Source of the DNA: Solobacterium sp. UBA1761
GTDB lineage: Bacteria; Bacillota_I; Bacilli_A; Erysipelotrichales; Erysipelotrichaceae
Assembly: GCA_002315565.1 (NCBI GenBank)
Contig: DCHD01000046.1
Coordinates: forward strand, 1 to 28,999
Reading direction: 5' to 3'
Length of the DNA: 28,999 nt
The notes under the pieces were generated by a model. The model was not told the origin of the DNA. It ran no database searches and saw only the letters and a list, made by a program, of their open reading frames with translations. Positions 6,782-13,976 of the stretch are shown here, piece by piece. The position numbers were made by a program, and so were the translations under genes. Numbering within the stretch: position 1 is the stretch's first letter; every line of letters begins with the position of its first letter.

Positions 6782-8272
6782 ATGAAGACCTATATTGCGA
6801 TTGACCTTAAATCTTTCTATGCTTCAGTTGAATGTGTGGAAAGAGGTTATGATCCTTTAAATACCAATCTTGTTGTGGCGGATGATTCGCGTACTGAAAA
6901 GACAATCTGTCTGGCGGTTTCTCCTGCCCTTAAATCTTTTGGTGTACCAGGCAGGCCAAGACTTTATGAAGTTGTTCAGAAAGTTAAGGAAATAAACAGA
7001 AACAGAGCAATCAGATATCATCGTGACCTTATAGAAGAGTCAATCTATATGGATGAACTCAATAATGATCCTTCAAAGAAACTTGCTTATGTAGTGGCAA
7101 GACCTAGAATGAATTTCTATATGGAATATTCAACAAAGATCTTCGGCATCTATATGAAATATATCAGTGCAGAAGATATGCATGTCTATTCAATAGATGA
7201 GGTCTTTATTGATGCTACATCATATCTTAAGACCTATAAAATGACCGCCAGAGAGCTGGCAATGAAAATGGTAAGGGAAGTACTTGAAGAAACTGGCATT
7301 ACAGCTACTGTCGGCATCGGTACAAATTTATTTTTAGCCAAGGTAGCAATGGATGTAGAAGCCAAGCACATGGAAGCTGACAAAGACGGTGTAAGAATCG
7401 CAGAGCTCGATGAAGAAACATTCAGAAGAAATTTATGGAACCATACACCGCTTACTGATTTCTGGAGAATCGGTAAAGGTCTTACCAAAAGACTCAACGA
7501 GATGGGTTTATATACAATGGGCGATATCGCTGAATATTCTTTAAAACATGAAGACAGACTGTTCAAGGAATTCGGAGTAAACGCTGAATTGATTATTGAC
7601 CATGCCTGGGGCTATGAGCCTGTTGAAATTAAAGACATCAAAGCCTATAAACCTGAAAGTAAGTCTTTGGGTGTAGGTCAGGTTTTATCTCGTCCATACA
7701 AGTATGAAGAGACAAAGATTGTCTTAAAGGAAATGGTTGAATCACTCTCCCTTGACCTTGTTAAACAGGGTTATGTGTCCGATCAGATTGTATTGACTAT
7801 CAACTACGATGTTGAAAACATCAGGGAGAAGATCGATATCTCCGATATGGAAACCAAACAGGATTTTTATGGCCGTACAGCGCCTAAACCGGCACATGGA
7901 ACAATTCACCTTGAATACAAGACTTCATCTACTGTGATGTTAAAAAAGAAGACTATGGAGCTTTTTGAAAGGATTATTGAGAAAGGTCTGACTGTAAGAA
8001 AAATCAATGTGACTTTCTCAGAACTGGAGAAAGAAGAAAACTATAAACCGGTAAGTCTCTATCAGGAATTTGATCTGTTTACGGATGCTGTAGCAGAATC
8101 AAAGAAGAAAGAGAAAGAATACGAAGATACAAAGAAGGAAAAGAAACTGCAGAAGGCCATCATTTCAATTAAAGACAAATACGGAAAGAATGCTTTACTT
8201 AAAGGCACGGATTTTGAAGATGCGGCTACCCAAAGAGAAAGAAACAAATTCATAGGAGGACACCGCGGATGA
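6782..8272 (+). CDS. Y-family DNA polymerase, UmuC/UvrX type
   Basis: A translesion DNA polymerase of the UmuC-like branch found in Bacillota (B. subtilis YqjW and UvrX). The palm motif AIDLKSFYASVECV gives catalytic Asp8, with Tyr13 as likely steric gate. The second motif YSIDEVFID gives Asp139 and Glu140. Helix-hairpin-helix-like sequence follows near residues 225-260, then a little-finger domain and a charged Lys/Glu-rich C-terminus (about 435-470). Length 496 aa is a little longer than typical family members (about 410-420 aa). It is followed with a four-base ATGA overlap by a yolD gene, the usual partner. No canonical LexA box is seen upstream, so SOS control is not evident. Confidence 0.92.
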   Translation: MKTYIAIDLKSFYASVECVERGYDPLNTNLVVADDSRTEKTICLAVSPALKSFGVPGRPRLYEVVQKVKEINRNRAIRYHRDLIEESIYMDELNNDPSKKLAYVVARPRMNFYMEYSTKIFGIYMKYISAEDMHVYSIDEVFIDATSYLKTYKMTARELAMKMVREVLEETGITATVGIGTNLFLAKVAMDVEAKHMEADKDGVRIAELDEETFRRNLWNHTPLTDFWRIGKGLTKRLNEMGLYTMGDIAEYSLKHEDRLFKEFGVNAELIIDHAWGYEPVEIKDIKAYKPESKSLGVGQVLSRPYKYEETKIVLKEMVESLSLDLVKQGYVSDQIVLTINYDVENIREKIDISDMETKQDFYGRTAPKPAHGTIHLEYKTSSTVMLKKKTMELFERIIEKGLTVRKINVTFSELEKEENYKPVSLYQEFDLFTDAVAESKKKEKEYEDTKKEKKLQKAIISIKDKYGKNALLKGTDFEDAATQRERNKFIGGHRG

Positions 8273-8670
8273 AATATGAGGATATCATAACTATGAATAG
8301 ACCTGTTTCCAAATATCCGAAAATGTCCATCTCAGACAGAGCCGCCCAGTTTTCAGCCTTTGCTGCACTTACCGGCTACGATGACAAAGTTAAGGAAACG
8401 GCCAGAATTGTCGATGAAAAGATAACTCTTGATGAAGAAAGCCTTTCTCTTTTAGACAAGAGTTTTAAAGAGATTGAAAAAGAAATAAGAAAGAAACCGG
8501 AAGTATATATCACTTACTTCATCAATGACTCAAAGAAAATCGGCGGTATGTATGTCGATGAAGTAAAGAAGATAATAAAGATTGATTATGACAATCAGAA
8601 ACTGCTGTTTCAGGACGAAAAAGAGATTGAATTTGAAGATATCTACGCAATAGAACTAAAGAGGGATTAA
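8269..8670 (+). CDS. yolD: YolD-like protein
   Basis: A 133-aa cytoplasmic protein of the YolD-like family, whose genes are typically coupled to UmuC-type polymerases (as in uvrX-yolD). The conserved N-terminal block DRAAQFSAFAALTGYDD is present at about residues 25-41. The middle is helical and charged (EEVxxLLDxxF-like), and the C-terminal half is a small beta-rich domain. It overlaps the polymerase stop as ATGA, with AGGAGG about nine bases before the start. The molecular function is not established; it is often proposed to regulate or substitute for a UmuD-like partner. Its stop overlaps the next gene by one base. Confidence 0.88.
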   Translation: MKYEDIITMNRPVSKYPKMSISDRAAQFSAFAALTGYDDKVKETARIVDEKITLDEESLSLLDKSFKEIEKEIRKKPEVYITYFINDSKKIGGMYVDEVKKIIKIDYDNQKLLFQDEKEIEFEDIYAIELKRD

Positions 8671-9230
8671 TGACTGAAATATATTTTGTAAGACACTGTG
8701 AGTCTGATCACACACATCGTGATGACTGCACAAGGCCGTTAACGGATAAAGGTTTAAACGATTCAAAGATTGTAACGGAATATCTTAGGGATAAAGGTAT
8801 TGAAGTACTCCTTTCATCTCCTTATCTTAGAACCATCCAGACAGTTACTGATTTTTCTTTATATTCACATCTGAAGATAGAGACAAGAGATGACTTTCAT
8901 GAAGTAGTTGTCGGTGAATGGGTCGATGACTTTATGGCGTATTGCCACAATTACTGGAATAACTTTGACTTTCGAAATGAGAAAGGCGAATCAATGTATG
9001 AACTGCAGAAAAGAAACATTGATGAACTTAACAGAGTTCTGAAGGAATATGAAGGAAAGACAATTGCAATTGCTACCCATGGCATGGCACTTTCTTCAAT
9101 GATCAACTATTATGATCCGTCATATGGCATCAATGACTTTGTAGGTATGTTAAGGAAGACACCATGGATAGTCCATATGACATTTGATAAGGATAAATGT
9201 AAGAAGATAGAAAAGGTAGATATTATTTAG
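8670..9230 (+). CDS. Histidine phosphatase family protein (RHC variant)
   Basis: A phosphoglycerate-mutase-like phosphatase of the histidine phosphatase superfamily, 186 aa. The catalytic motif reads FVRHCES with His9 as phospho-acceptor and Arg8; the usual Gly after His is Cys10 here. The second histidine is His137 in ATHGMA, Arg54 follows SSPYL, and the acid residue is probably Glu78. It overlaps yolD by one base (TAATG), so polymerase, YolD and phosphatase form one message. The substrate is unknown: sugar phosphates, phospholipid or nucleotide-derived phosphates are all possible. Link to DNA repair is only positional. A second, unrelated-looking member lies at 9905. Confidence 0.85.
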   Translation: MTEIYFVRHCESDHTHRDDCTRPLTDKGLNDSKIVTEYLRDKGIEVLLSSPYLRTIQTVTDFSLYSHLKIETRDDFHEVVVGEWVDDFMAYCHNYWNNFDFRNEKGESMYELQKRNIDELNRVLKEYEGKTIAIATHGMALSSMINYYDPSYGINDFVGMLRKTPWIVHMTFDKDKCKKIEKVDII

Positions 9231-9264
9231 CTTAGAAATGTTATTGTAAATTCAAGGAGATTTT

Positions 9265-9540
9265 ATGAAAAAGAAATACGTAATTATTCTGCTTGCGGTT
9301 GTATCGATAACTTTGTTTCTGCTTGATTATTTCGTTCTTCCTGATACGGTCGTGATTCAGGTAGGATTTGACGGCAATCCGACAAATACAGTTCCAAAAG
9401 TTATCGCTTCATTTATTCCGGTAATTCTGGAAGTTGTTGGTATTGTAACTTTTAAAAATGGAGAAGATATAAAGAAGGGTCTGATTATGTGTGCAATCGG
9501 TTATGCAGCAGCTATTATTACCATCTTTATGAATATGTAA
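9265..9540 (+). CDS. Small DUF1648-like membrane protein
   Basis: A 91-aa membrane protein with three predicted hydrophobic segments (about residues 4-22, 45-62 and 71-89). After the first segment it has LPDTVVIQVGFDGNPTN, which resembles the DUF1648 motif (LPD.I..H.N..G.PD) of SdpI-like immunity proteins and related membrane proteins. It has an AAGGAG site eight bases before the ATG and lies 34 bases after the phosphatase, so it is probably in the same transcript. Full SdpI-type proteins are longer, so this is either a minimal version or a stand-alone DUF1648 unit. Function unknown. Confidence 0.7.
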   Translation: MKKKYVIILLAVVSITLFLLDYFVLPDTVVIQVGFDGNPTNTVPKVIASFIPVILEVVGIVTFKNGEDIKKGLIMCAIGYAAAIITIFMNM

Positions 9541-9544
9541 GAAT

Positions 9545-9649
9545 ATGATTAATTTAGAAATACTGAAAAATCCTATTGCACCATTTGTGGGCATGGGAAT
9601 CATTGTGCTTATTGTGCTTATTGTTAAGGCATTTACTAAGCATGATTAG
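9545..9649 (+). CDS. Hypothetical 34-aa single-pass membrane peptide
   Basis: A small ORF starting 4 bases after the DUF1648-like gene. The peptide begins MINLEILKNPIAPFVGMG, continues into a strongly hydrophobic Ile/Val/Leu segment and ends KAFTKHD. The terminator at 9656 follows immediately, so it fits as the last cistron. There is no clear ribosome site, so translation would depend on coupling to the upstream gene. It could be a real small membrane protein or the displaced end of a longer one. Confidence 0.45.
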   Translation: MINLEILKNPIAPFVGMGIIVLIVLIVKAFTKHD

Positions 9650-9655
9650 GCTCTT

Positions 9656-9682
9656 AACAGCCTTTTAAAATGCTGTTTGTTT
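9656..9682 (+). terminator. Terminator after the umuC-yolD operon
   Basis: AACAGC (9656-9661) pairs with GCTGTT (9672-9677) around a 10-base A/T-rich loop, followed by TGTTTATT. The T tract is interrupted, so strength is moderate. The decayed toxin relic begins just after it. Confidence 0.6.
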
Positions 9683-9688
9683 ATTAAA

Positions 9689-9730
9689 ACTCAAGATGCA
9701 TATCTTGTTGATTATATTGATTATCACTAG
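9689..9730 (+). pseudogene. Remnant of a HigB-type toxin gene (3' end only)
   Basis: The frame ending at TAG 9728-9730 reads TQDAYLVDYIDYH. As I recall the family, this matches the C-terminal tail of HigB/RelE-type toxins (DAY followed by a V/I/D-rich stretch and DYH). No upstream toxin sequence remains: the terminator of the preceding operon lies within 10 bases. The stop codon overlaps the ribosome site of the antitoxin relic, as in intact higBA operons. Identification rests on a short tail and on the neighbouring antitoxin. Confidence 0.6.
9692..9707. repeat. Inverted repeat CAAGAT-N4-ATCTTG
   Basis: A six-base perfect inverted repeat inside the toxin relic, 35 bases before the antitoxin start. 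It could be an operator remnant, but as it falls in former coding sequence it may be chance. Confidence 0.25.
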
Positions 9731-9742
9731 GAGGAACTAAAA

Positions 9743-9862
9743 ATGACTAGAAAACCAGCACATCCTGGAACTGTATTTCTAGAAGATGTAATGAAACTGC
9801 TTAATATAAACGTAACTAAAGCAGCTGAAATGCTTGGAGTAAGCAGAAAGACTCTTTCATAA
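9743..9862 (+). pseudogene. higA: Truncated HigA-type antitoxin (XRE helix-turn-helix)
   Basis: The 39-aa product starts MTRKPAHPGTVFLEDVMK and runs into the helix-turn-helix VTKAAEMLGVSRKTLS, then stops. Known HigA proteins are about 90-105 aa and continue with an S-E-F/L-V-N-G sequence. Here the codons after TCA are TAA TTC GTA, so a single GAA to TAA change explains the stop. Two codons later the family match is lost and another stop follows (9891-9893), so the 3' part was also deleted. A strong AGGAGG at 9729-9734 is retained, so a short peptide could still be made. The toxin gene upstream is reduced to its last codons. This is a dead toxin-antitoxin locus. Confidence 0.8.
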
Positions 9863-9904
9863 TTCGTACACGTTACATACGCAATAGCTTAATAGGAGAA
9901 CATT

Positions 9905-10570
9905 TTGAGAATATATATTATTAGACATGGCGAAACAATCGCCAACAAAGATCAAATCTTTCAAGGCTGGAGTGACTGGCCATTAAATGAGAATGGTATT
10001 AAATTAGCTGAACTTACTGCTGATCATTTTAAAGACGTTAAGTTTGATGTTTGTTTTTCTTCATCTTTGAAGAGGGCAAAACAAACGGCTGAAATCATGG
10101 TTAAAGGATCTGCTAATCCTAATACGCCAATTATTGTTGATGATCGTATTAAAGAAATAAACGGAGGAATTTATGAAGGTTTTAATTTAAAAGGGAAGAT
10201 GAAACCAATTGATGTTATTACCTTTGTTAGTTTTTTAAAGTTTCCTCATTTAGCTTTAAGATTTAAAAATGGCGAATCGATTAGAGATATTGAGAAAAGA
10301 TCTCAAAATTTCTTAAATGAATTAGCTAAAAAAGATTATGAAACGGTTCTTGTCTCAACTCATGGGTGTTGTATGAGAGCGATGTTAAATAAACTATATG
10401 ATAATCCTGGTGAATTCTGGAGAGGACATGTTCCATTTAATTGTGCTGTAAATATCGTTGATGTTGTTGATGGAAAAATGAATCTTGTTACTAAAGATGA
10501 AGATAAGATTTATTATGATAAAAGATATTGTGAAGACTTATTTGAGTCAACAAAAGCAAGGTTTAAATAA
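9905..10570 (+). CDS. Histidine phosphatase (phosphoglycerate mutase-like), TTG start
   Basis: A 221-aa phosphatase with the full catalytic set: IIRHGET (Arg7, His8), QGWSDWPLNENG, Arg57 in SSSLKRAKQT, Glu84 in IKEINGG and His153 in STHGCC. It starts at TTG, supported by AGGAGA six bases upstream and by the RHG motif beginning at the normal distance. Family members act on small phosphate esters such as alpha-ribazole phosphate, sugar phosphates or 3-phosphoglycerate; the substrate is not predictable here. The gene is much more AT-rich than its surroundings (16 of 60 bases are G/C in 10201-10260) with A/T-ending codons. Together with the broken toxin-antitoxin locus just upstream, this points to acquisition from another low-GC genome. 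Confidence 0.88.
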   Translation: MRIYIIRHGETIANKDQIFQGWSDWPLNENGIKLAELTADHFKDVKFDVCFSSSLKRAKQTAEIMVKGSANPNTPIIVDDRIKEINGGIYEGFNLKGKMKPIDVITFVSFLKFPHLALRFKNGESIRDIEKRSQNFLNELAKKDYETVLVSTHGCCMRAMLNKLYDNPGEFWRGHVPFNCAVNIVDVVDGKMNLVTKDEDKIYYDKRYCEDLFESTKARFK

Positions 10571-10860
10571 TTATTTTTGATAAGTAATTTCATCTGCCAT
10601 TATAAAAACGTGTTATACAAAACGGTTATCGTTGTAGCAGATATGGTGGCAAATAAAAAATGATGGATTAGTTCTTGCTAAATTTGTGCAATAATAAATT
10701 GCATTATAGTTGCTAGTGAAAATTGCTTGAATTACAAATAAAAAGATAGAAAAAAGATTACATAATATTTTAGTATTCTATTGATTCTGAGCGCAGTTGC
10801 AGTATCTGCGGTTTCTTTTTATGAAACTTAAAATCAGGGGATAAAACCGAGGTAAAAAAA
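10571..10860. other. AT-rich gap with no gene found
   Basis: Between the phosphatase and the amidohydrolase I see no convincing ORF, RNA gene or repeat. The only structure is a hairpin near its right end (10792-10820) and the GAGGT ribosome site for the next gene at 10850-10854. Base composition matches the AT-rich phosphatase rather than the downstream gene. Confidence 0.6.
10792..10820 (+). terminator. Possible terminator or attenuator before the amidohydrolase
   Basis: CGCAG (10792-10796) pairs with CTGCG (10806-10810), followed by GTTTCTTTTT. A competing small hairpin GTTTC/GAAAC overlaps the T tract. It lies 40 bases before the amidohydrolase ATG, so it may end upstream transcription or attenuate the gene. 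Confidence 0.45.
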
Positions 10861-12156
10861 ATGAACAATTACAGAACAGCATTTATTAATGGCATTATTC
10901 TTGATGGAACACGGGACATGGTGCCGGTTAAAGACAAGGTTATTATTGTTGAAGACAAGAAGATTGTATCCATAGAAGATAAAAGCTCGGCCAATTTGAG
11001 CGACTGCAGAGTAGTTGATCTTGGCGGTAAATATATTCTTCCCGGCCTTATAAATCTTCATGCACATCTTCCTGGAACAGGAAAGCCCACAAAAAAGCCA
11101 ATGAACCTTGAATTGATATGCAAACTGCTCAGCAGCAATCCTTTGGGGCAAAGAATTGGAAAGGGCATGGTGGCATCAAATGCTAAAAATGCGCTCATGG
11201 CCGGAGTGACTACTATTCGCTCTTTGGGTGGAATAGCTGATTTTGATTCAGCCGTTCGTGACGATATCAAAAACGGAAAGCTTATTGGGCCACGAATTAT
11301 AACTGCCAACAGCGCGATTACTGTTAAAGGTGGGCATATGGCAAATACATTTGCCTATGTTGCTTCAAGCAAGGAAGAAGTAGTTGAACTCGTTGATAAA
11401 ATAGCTAAAACCAAGCCGGATCTTATTAAACTTATGATTACCGGCGGCGTTATGGACACAAATGAGCTGGGACTTCCAGGGATGCTACTGATGCCGGCTG
11501 AATATATCAAAACAGCATGCGATAGAGCGCATTCATACGGATATAAGGTAGCCGCTCACGTTCAGGGATATGATGGAGTTATCGCTGCGCTTGAAAACGG
11601 GGTTGATACCATTGAGCATGGCGCTTCACCCGATGATAAGATGCTTGATCTGTTTAATAAAAAAGGGGCTGCTCAGGTAGTCACTTTGTCGCCTGCTATC
11701 CCTTATGTTCAGCGTTTTCAGAATATGTCCAATCTTTCCGAAGTAGCAGTTGAAAACAGCACCGTTATAATAAAGGGCATGGTAGAACTGGCAAAAGAGT
11801 GTCTGAAAAACAAAATACCGGTCGGGATTGGTACAGACAGCAGTTGCACATATGTAACGCAGTACGGATTCTGGCGTGAGATTGTGCATTTTGTGAATTA
11901 CTGTGGTGTAAGCAATTCTTTTGCACTTCATACGGCCACTCTTATAAATGCTCAGATTGCCGGAATTGACAAAATAACTGGTTCTATTGAAGTGGGAAAA
12001 ATGGCAGATATGATTGTTGTAGAGAATAATCCTCTTGAAGATTTGTCCGCACTTCAAAATGTATCGATGGTAGTATTTGAAGGTAATCTTTTTATAGATC
12101 CGAAGGTAAAAAAGATACCGGAAGTTGAAACTGTGCTTGATGAGCATATGGCATAA
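10861..12156 (+). CDS. Amidohydrolase of the HutI/prolidase-like group (COG1228)
   Basis: A metal-dependent hydrolase with a TIM-barrel, 431 aa. Visible ligands: His67 and His69 in NLHAHL, Lys190 in LIKLMITGG (a likely carbamylated bridging lysine), His233 in AAHVQG, His253 in IEHGA and Asp326 in GIGTDSS. This set matches the dinuclear Xaa-Pro dipeptidase/organophosphatase-like branch rather than true imidazolonepropionase. There is no signal peptide, so it is cytoplasmic. A GAGGT site precedes the ATG. It has no operon partner and is followed by a strong terminator. Base use differs from its neighbours (28 of 60 G/C in 11041-11100, with more GGC, GCG and CCG), suggesting transfer. The substrate may be a dipeptide or cyclic amide. 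Confidence 0.85.
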   Translation: MNNYRTAFINGIILDGTRDMVPVKDKVIIVEDKKIVSIEDKSSANLSDCRVVDLGGKYILPGLINLHAHLPGTGKPTKKPMNLELICKLLSSNPLGQRIGKGMVASNAKNALMAGVTTIRSLGGIADFDSAVRDDIKNGKLIGPRIITANSAITVKGGHMANTFAYVASSKEEVVELVDKIAKTKPDLIKLMITGGVMDTNELGLPGMLLMPAEYIKTACDRAHSYGYKVAAHVQGYDGVIAALENGVDTIEHGASPDDKMLDLFNKKGAAQVVTLSPAIPYVQRFQNMSNLSEVAVENSTVIIKGMVELAKECLKNKIPVGIGTDSSCTYVTQYGFWREIVHFVNYCGVSNSFALHTATLINAQIAGIDKITGSIEVGKMADMIVVENNPLEDLSALQNVSMVVFEGNLFIDPKVKKIPEVETVLDEHMA

Positions 12157-12205
12157 AGAAAACAAAAATACGTTTTATAATTCAGCCCAGAAATTATAAA
12201 TCTTT

Positions 12206-12237
12206 AAACAGCTTAACCTTAACAGTTAAGCTGTTTT
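12206..12237 (+). terminator. Terminator of the amidohydrolase gene
   Basis: AAACAGCTTAAC (12206-12217) pairs perfectly with GTTAAGCTGTTT (12225-12236) around a 7-base loop. The T run is short (TTTT), but the 12-bp stem is strong. Confidence 0.8.
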
Positions 12238-12242
12238 GGTAC

Positions 12243-12271
12243 TTGATTAACATTTTAAATGAATTTATAGT
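12243..12271 (+). promoter_or_regulatory. Promoter of serine hydrolase gene, leaderless
   Basis: TTGATT (12243-12248), exactly 17 bases, TATAGT (12266-12271), then only six bases to the ATG at 12278. The expected start point coincides with the A of the ATG and no ribosome site can fit, so this is the clearest leaderless case in the window. Confidence 0.65.
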
Positions 12272-12277
12272 GTTTCT

Positions 12278-13261
12278 ATGAACAAAGAACAGCTACATAG
12301 TTTTATAGAGAAAGAAGAACCGAACATTGTACAGATTGCCGCATACAAAAATGACAATTTAGTATACAGTGATGAGTTTAACGGCTATAAGGAAAATGAT
12401 GCCTGTCATGTCATGTCGGTCACCAAATCAGTCGTGTCTATACTGATTGGTATTGCGGTGGATAAGGGACTTATCGGAAGTATTGATGATAAGGTGCTTT
12501 CCTATTTTCCTGACTATAAAGTCAAAAAAGGTGAACATACTATTCAGGATGTAACTATCAGGCACTTAATGAGTATGCGTGCACCATATAAAGGGAAAGG
12601 TGATCCCTGGACCAAGGTATGTATAAGTGATAACTGGACTTATGCTTCACTTGATTTTTTGGGTGGAAGAAATGGTATTAGAGATGAATTCAGATATACG
12701 ACAGTCTGTCTTCACGTTCTGACCGGTATACTTTATAAGGTTACAAAAATGAGTACCGTTGACTTTGCCAATGAGTATCTTTTTAAACCGCTTGGTATTG
12801 AAAAGAGTAAAGTTTTCTATGCGAAGAATGCCGAAGAACATAAAGCCTTCACCCTTAATAAAAAGCCGGTTGAACATATCTGGTTTTCTGATCCGATGGA
12901 TATCGCAACACCTGGTTATGGACTTTGTCTTAGCGCAATGGATATGGCAAAGATAGGTCAGCTTGTATTGAACGAAGGAACATACGAAGGTAAAAGAATC
13001 GTAAGTGAATCATGGATTAAAGAAATGACTGTTCCAAGAATCATAGAAGATGATGGCTATTATAGAGGCATGAAGTATGGACTTTTGTGGTGGATAATTG
13101 AAGATGGGGTGTGTGCTGCCATAGGCAACAGCGGTAATGTCATCTATGTCGATACAAAGAAAAATATAACCGTAGGACTGACGGCATATTTCAAACCTAT
13201 GGTATTTGACAGGATTGATTTTATAAGAGAAAACATCATCCCATATATTGAAAAGTTATGA
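12278..13261 (+). CDS. Serine hydrolase, class C beta-lactamase-like fold
   Basis: A 327-aa penicillin-binding-protein-like hydrolase. The nucleophile motif is SVTK (Ser47, Lys50) in MSVTKSVVSILIG. The usual Y-x-N motif appears as RYTT, so its third position is Thr rather than Asn, and a late NSGN stretch replaces a classical KTG. There is no signal peptide or membrane anchor, suggesting a cytoplasmic esterase or peptidase rather than an antibiotic-hydrolysing enzyme. Transcription appears to start at the ATG itself. The stop codon overlaps the next ATG (ATGA), so the small membrane-anchored protein downstream is cotranscribed. Confidence 0.85.
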   Translation: MNKEQLHSFIEKEEPNIVQIAAYKNDNLVYSDEFNGYKENDACHVMSVTKSVVSILIGIAVDKGLIGSIDDKVLSYFPDYKVKKGEHTIQDVTIRHLMSMRAPYKGKGDPWTKVCISDNWTYASLDFLGGRNGIRDEFRYTTVCLHVLTGILYKVTKMSTVDFANEYLFKPLGIEKSKVFYAKNAEEHKAFTLNKKPVEHIWFSDPMDIATPGYGLCLSAMDMAKIGQLVLNEGTYEGKRIVSESWIKEMTVPRIIEDDGYYRGMKYGLLWWIIEDGVCAAIGNSGNVIYVDTKKNITVGLTAYFKPMVFDRIDFIRENIIPYIEKL

Positions 13262-13680
13262 AAAAGAAGTTACTGATTATTACATTGTTTATGGCAATAG
13301 GACTGTATTTTGCAGTGCAGTTCTTTTTCTCATTCAACGCATCACTGTTTTTTAACTTTGACTTTACAGTACCATTTGATGCTGATTACAGACAGGTATA
13401 TGAAAAACATTCAAAGGCATCTTTAGGTGGAGAAGGAATCAGGTATCATGTCGTTTCCTATGAAAATGAAGAGGTGATAGATGAGGTATTCGATGGCAAA
13501 AAGATTTCTGTTGATAAGATGAATGAAATCTATGTGCTTTTAGACGAAATAGATGAAAAAGAAAATATTCCAGATATGACGAAGTGTCTGTACTGGAATA
13601 TGACAAAGAATGATGATGAACTGATGGTTCTTATCGATAAGAACAGCAGACTTCTCTATATTATTGAAGTATATATCTAG
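13258..13680 (+). CDS. Membrane-anchored hypothetical protein
   Basis: A 140-aa protein with a positive N-terminus (MKKK) and one hydrophobic helix at about residues 5-24, followed by an extracytoplasmic domain of about 110 residues rich in Glu, Asp and Tyr. There is no lipobox, so it is an N-terminally anchored protein. I recognise no domain. The start overlaps the stop of the serine hydrolase by four bases, so the two are translationally coupled and may work together. Its TAG stop overlaps the stop of azlD on the opposite strand within one CTAG. Confidence 0.75.
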   Translation: MKKKLLIITLFMAIGLYFAVQFFFSFNASLFFNFDFTVPFDADYRQVYEKHSKASLGGEGIRYHVVSYENEEVIDEVFDGKKISVDKMNEIYVLLDEIDEKENIPDMTKCLYWNMTKNDDELMVLIDKNSRLLYIIEVYI

Positions 13681-13976
13681 AAAATAAATTCAAGAATGAC
13701 AACACTGATGCAGCAGATCAGTGTTGTTTTAAACATATCGAGACCTTTGTATGCTGAAATACCGCCAAGCACAAGGGCTGTAAGACCAAATGAGAAATGT
13801 GATGTTTCATTCATTATTGAAGGGAAGGTCATGGCAGCCAGTGTAACATAAGGTACATAGTAAAGAAAAGATCTGATGAACTTTGACTTTAAAGGTTTTC
13901 TGATCAGTGTCAGCGGCAGCATTCTGATCGCAATAGTGGTAACGGCCATTAAGGCAATGTAGATCCAGCTATTCAT
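13677..13976 (-). CDS. azlD: AzlD-type branched-chain amino acid exporter subunit
   Basis: The small membrane subunit (99 aa, normal length) of the AzlCD/YgaZH exporter family. It has about four membrane segments and the family-typical TIAIRMLPLTLIRKPLKSKF near residues 16-35. It overlaps the 3' end of azlC by eight bases. Known members export branched-chain amino acids or confer resistance to azaleucine; the substrate here is inferred from family only. Its stop lies in the CTAG shared with the gene on the plus strand, with no terminator between the convergent genes. Confidence 0.88.
   Translation of the reverse strand: MNSWIYIALMAVTTIAIRMLPLTLIRKPLKSKFIRSFLYYVPYVTLAAMTFPSIMNETSHFSFGLTALVLGGISAYKGLDMFKTTLICCISVVILEFIF

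Noticed and set aside
9905..10570. Histidine phosphatase as a duplicate of the one at 8670
   Set aside because: The two share only superfamily motifs (RHC versus RHG, different lengths and composition), so they are not recent copies.
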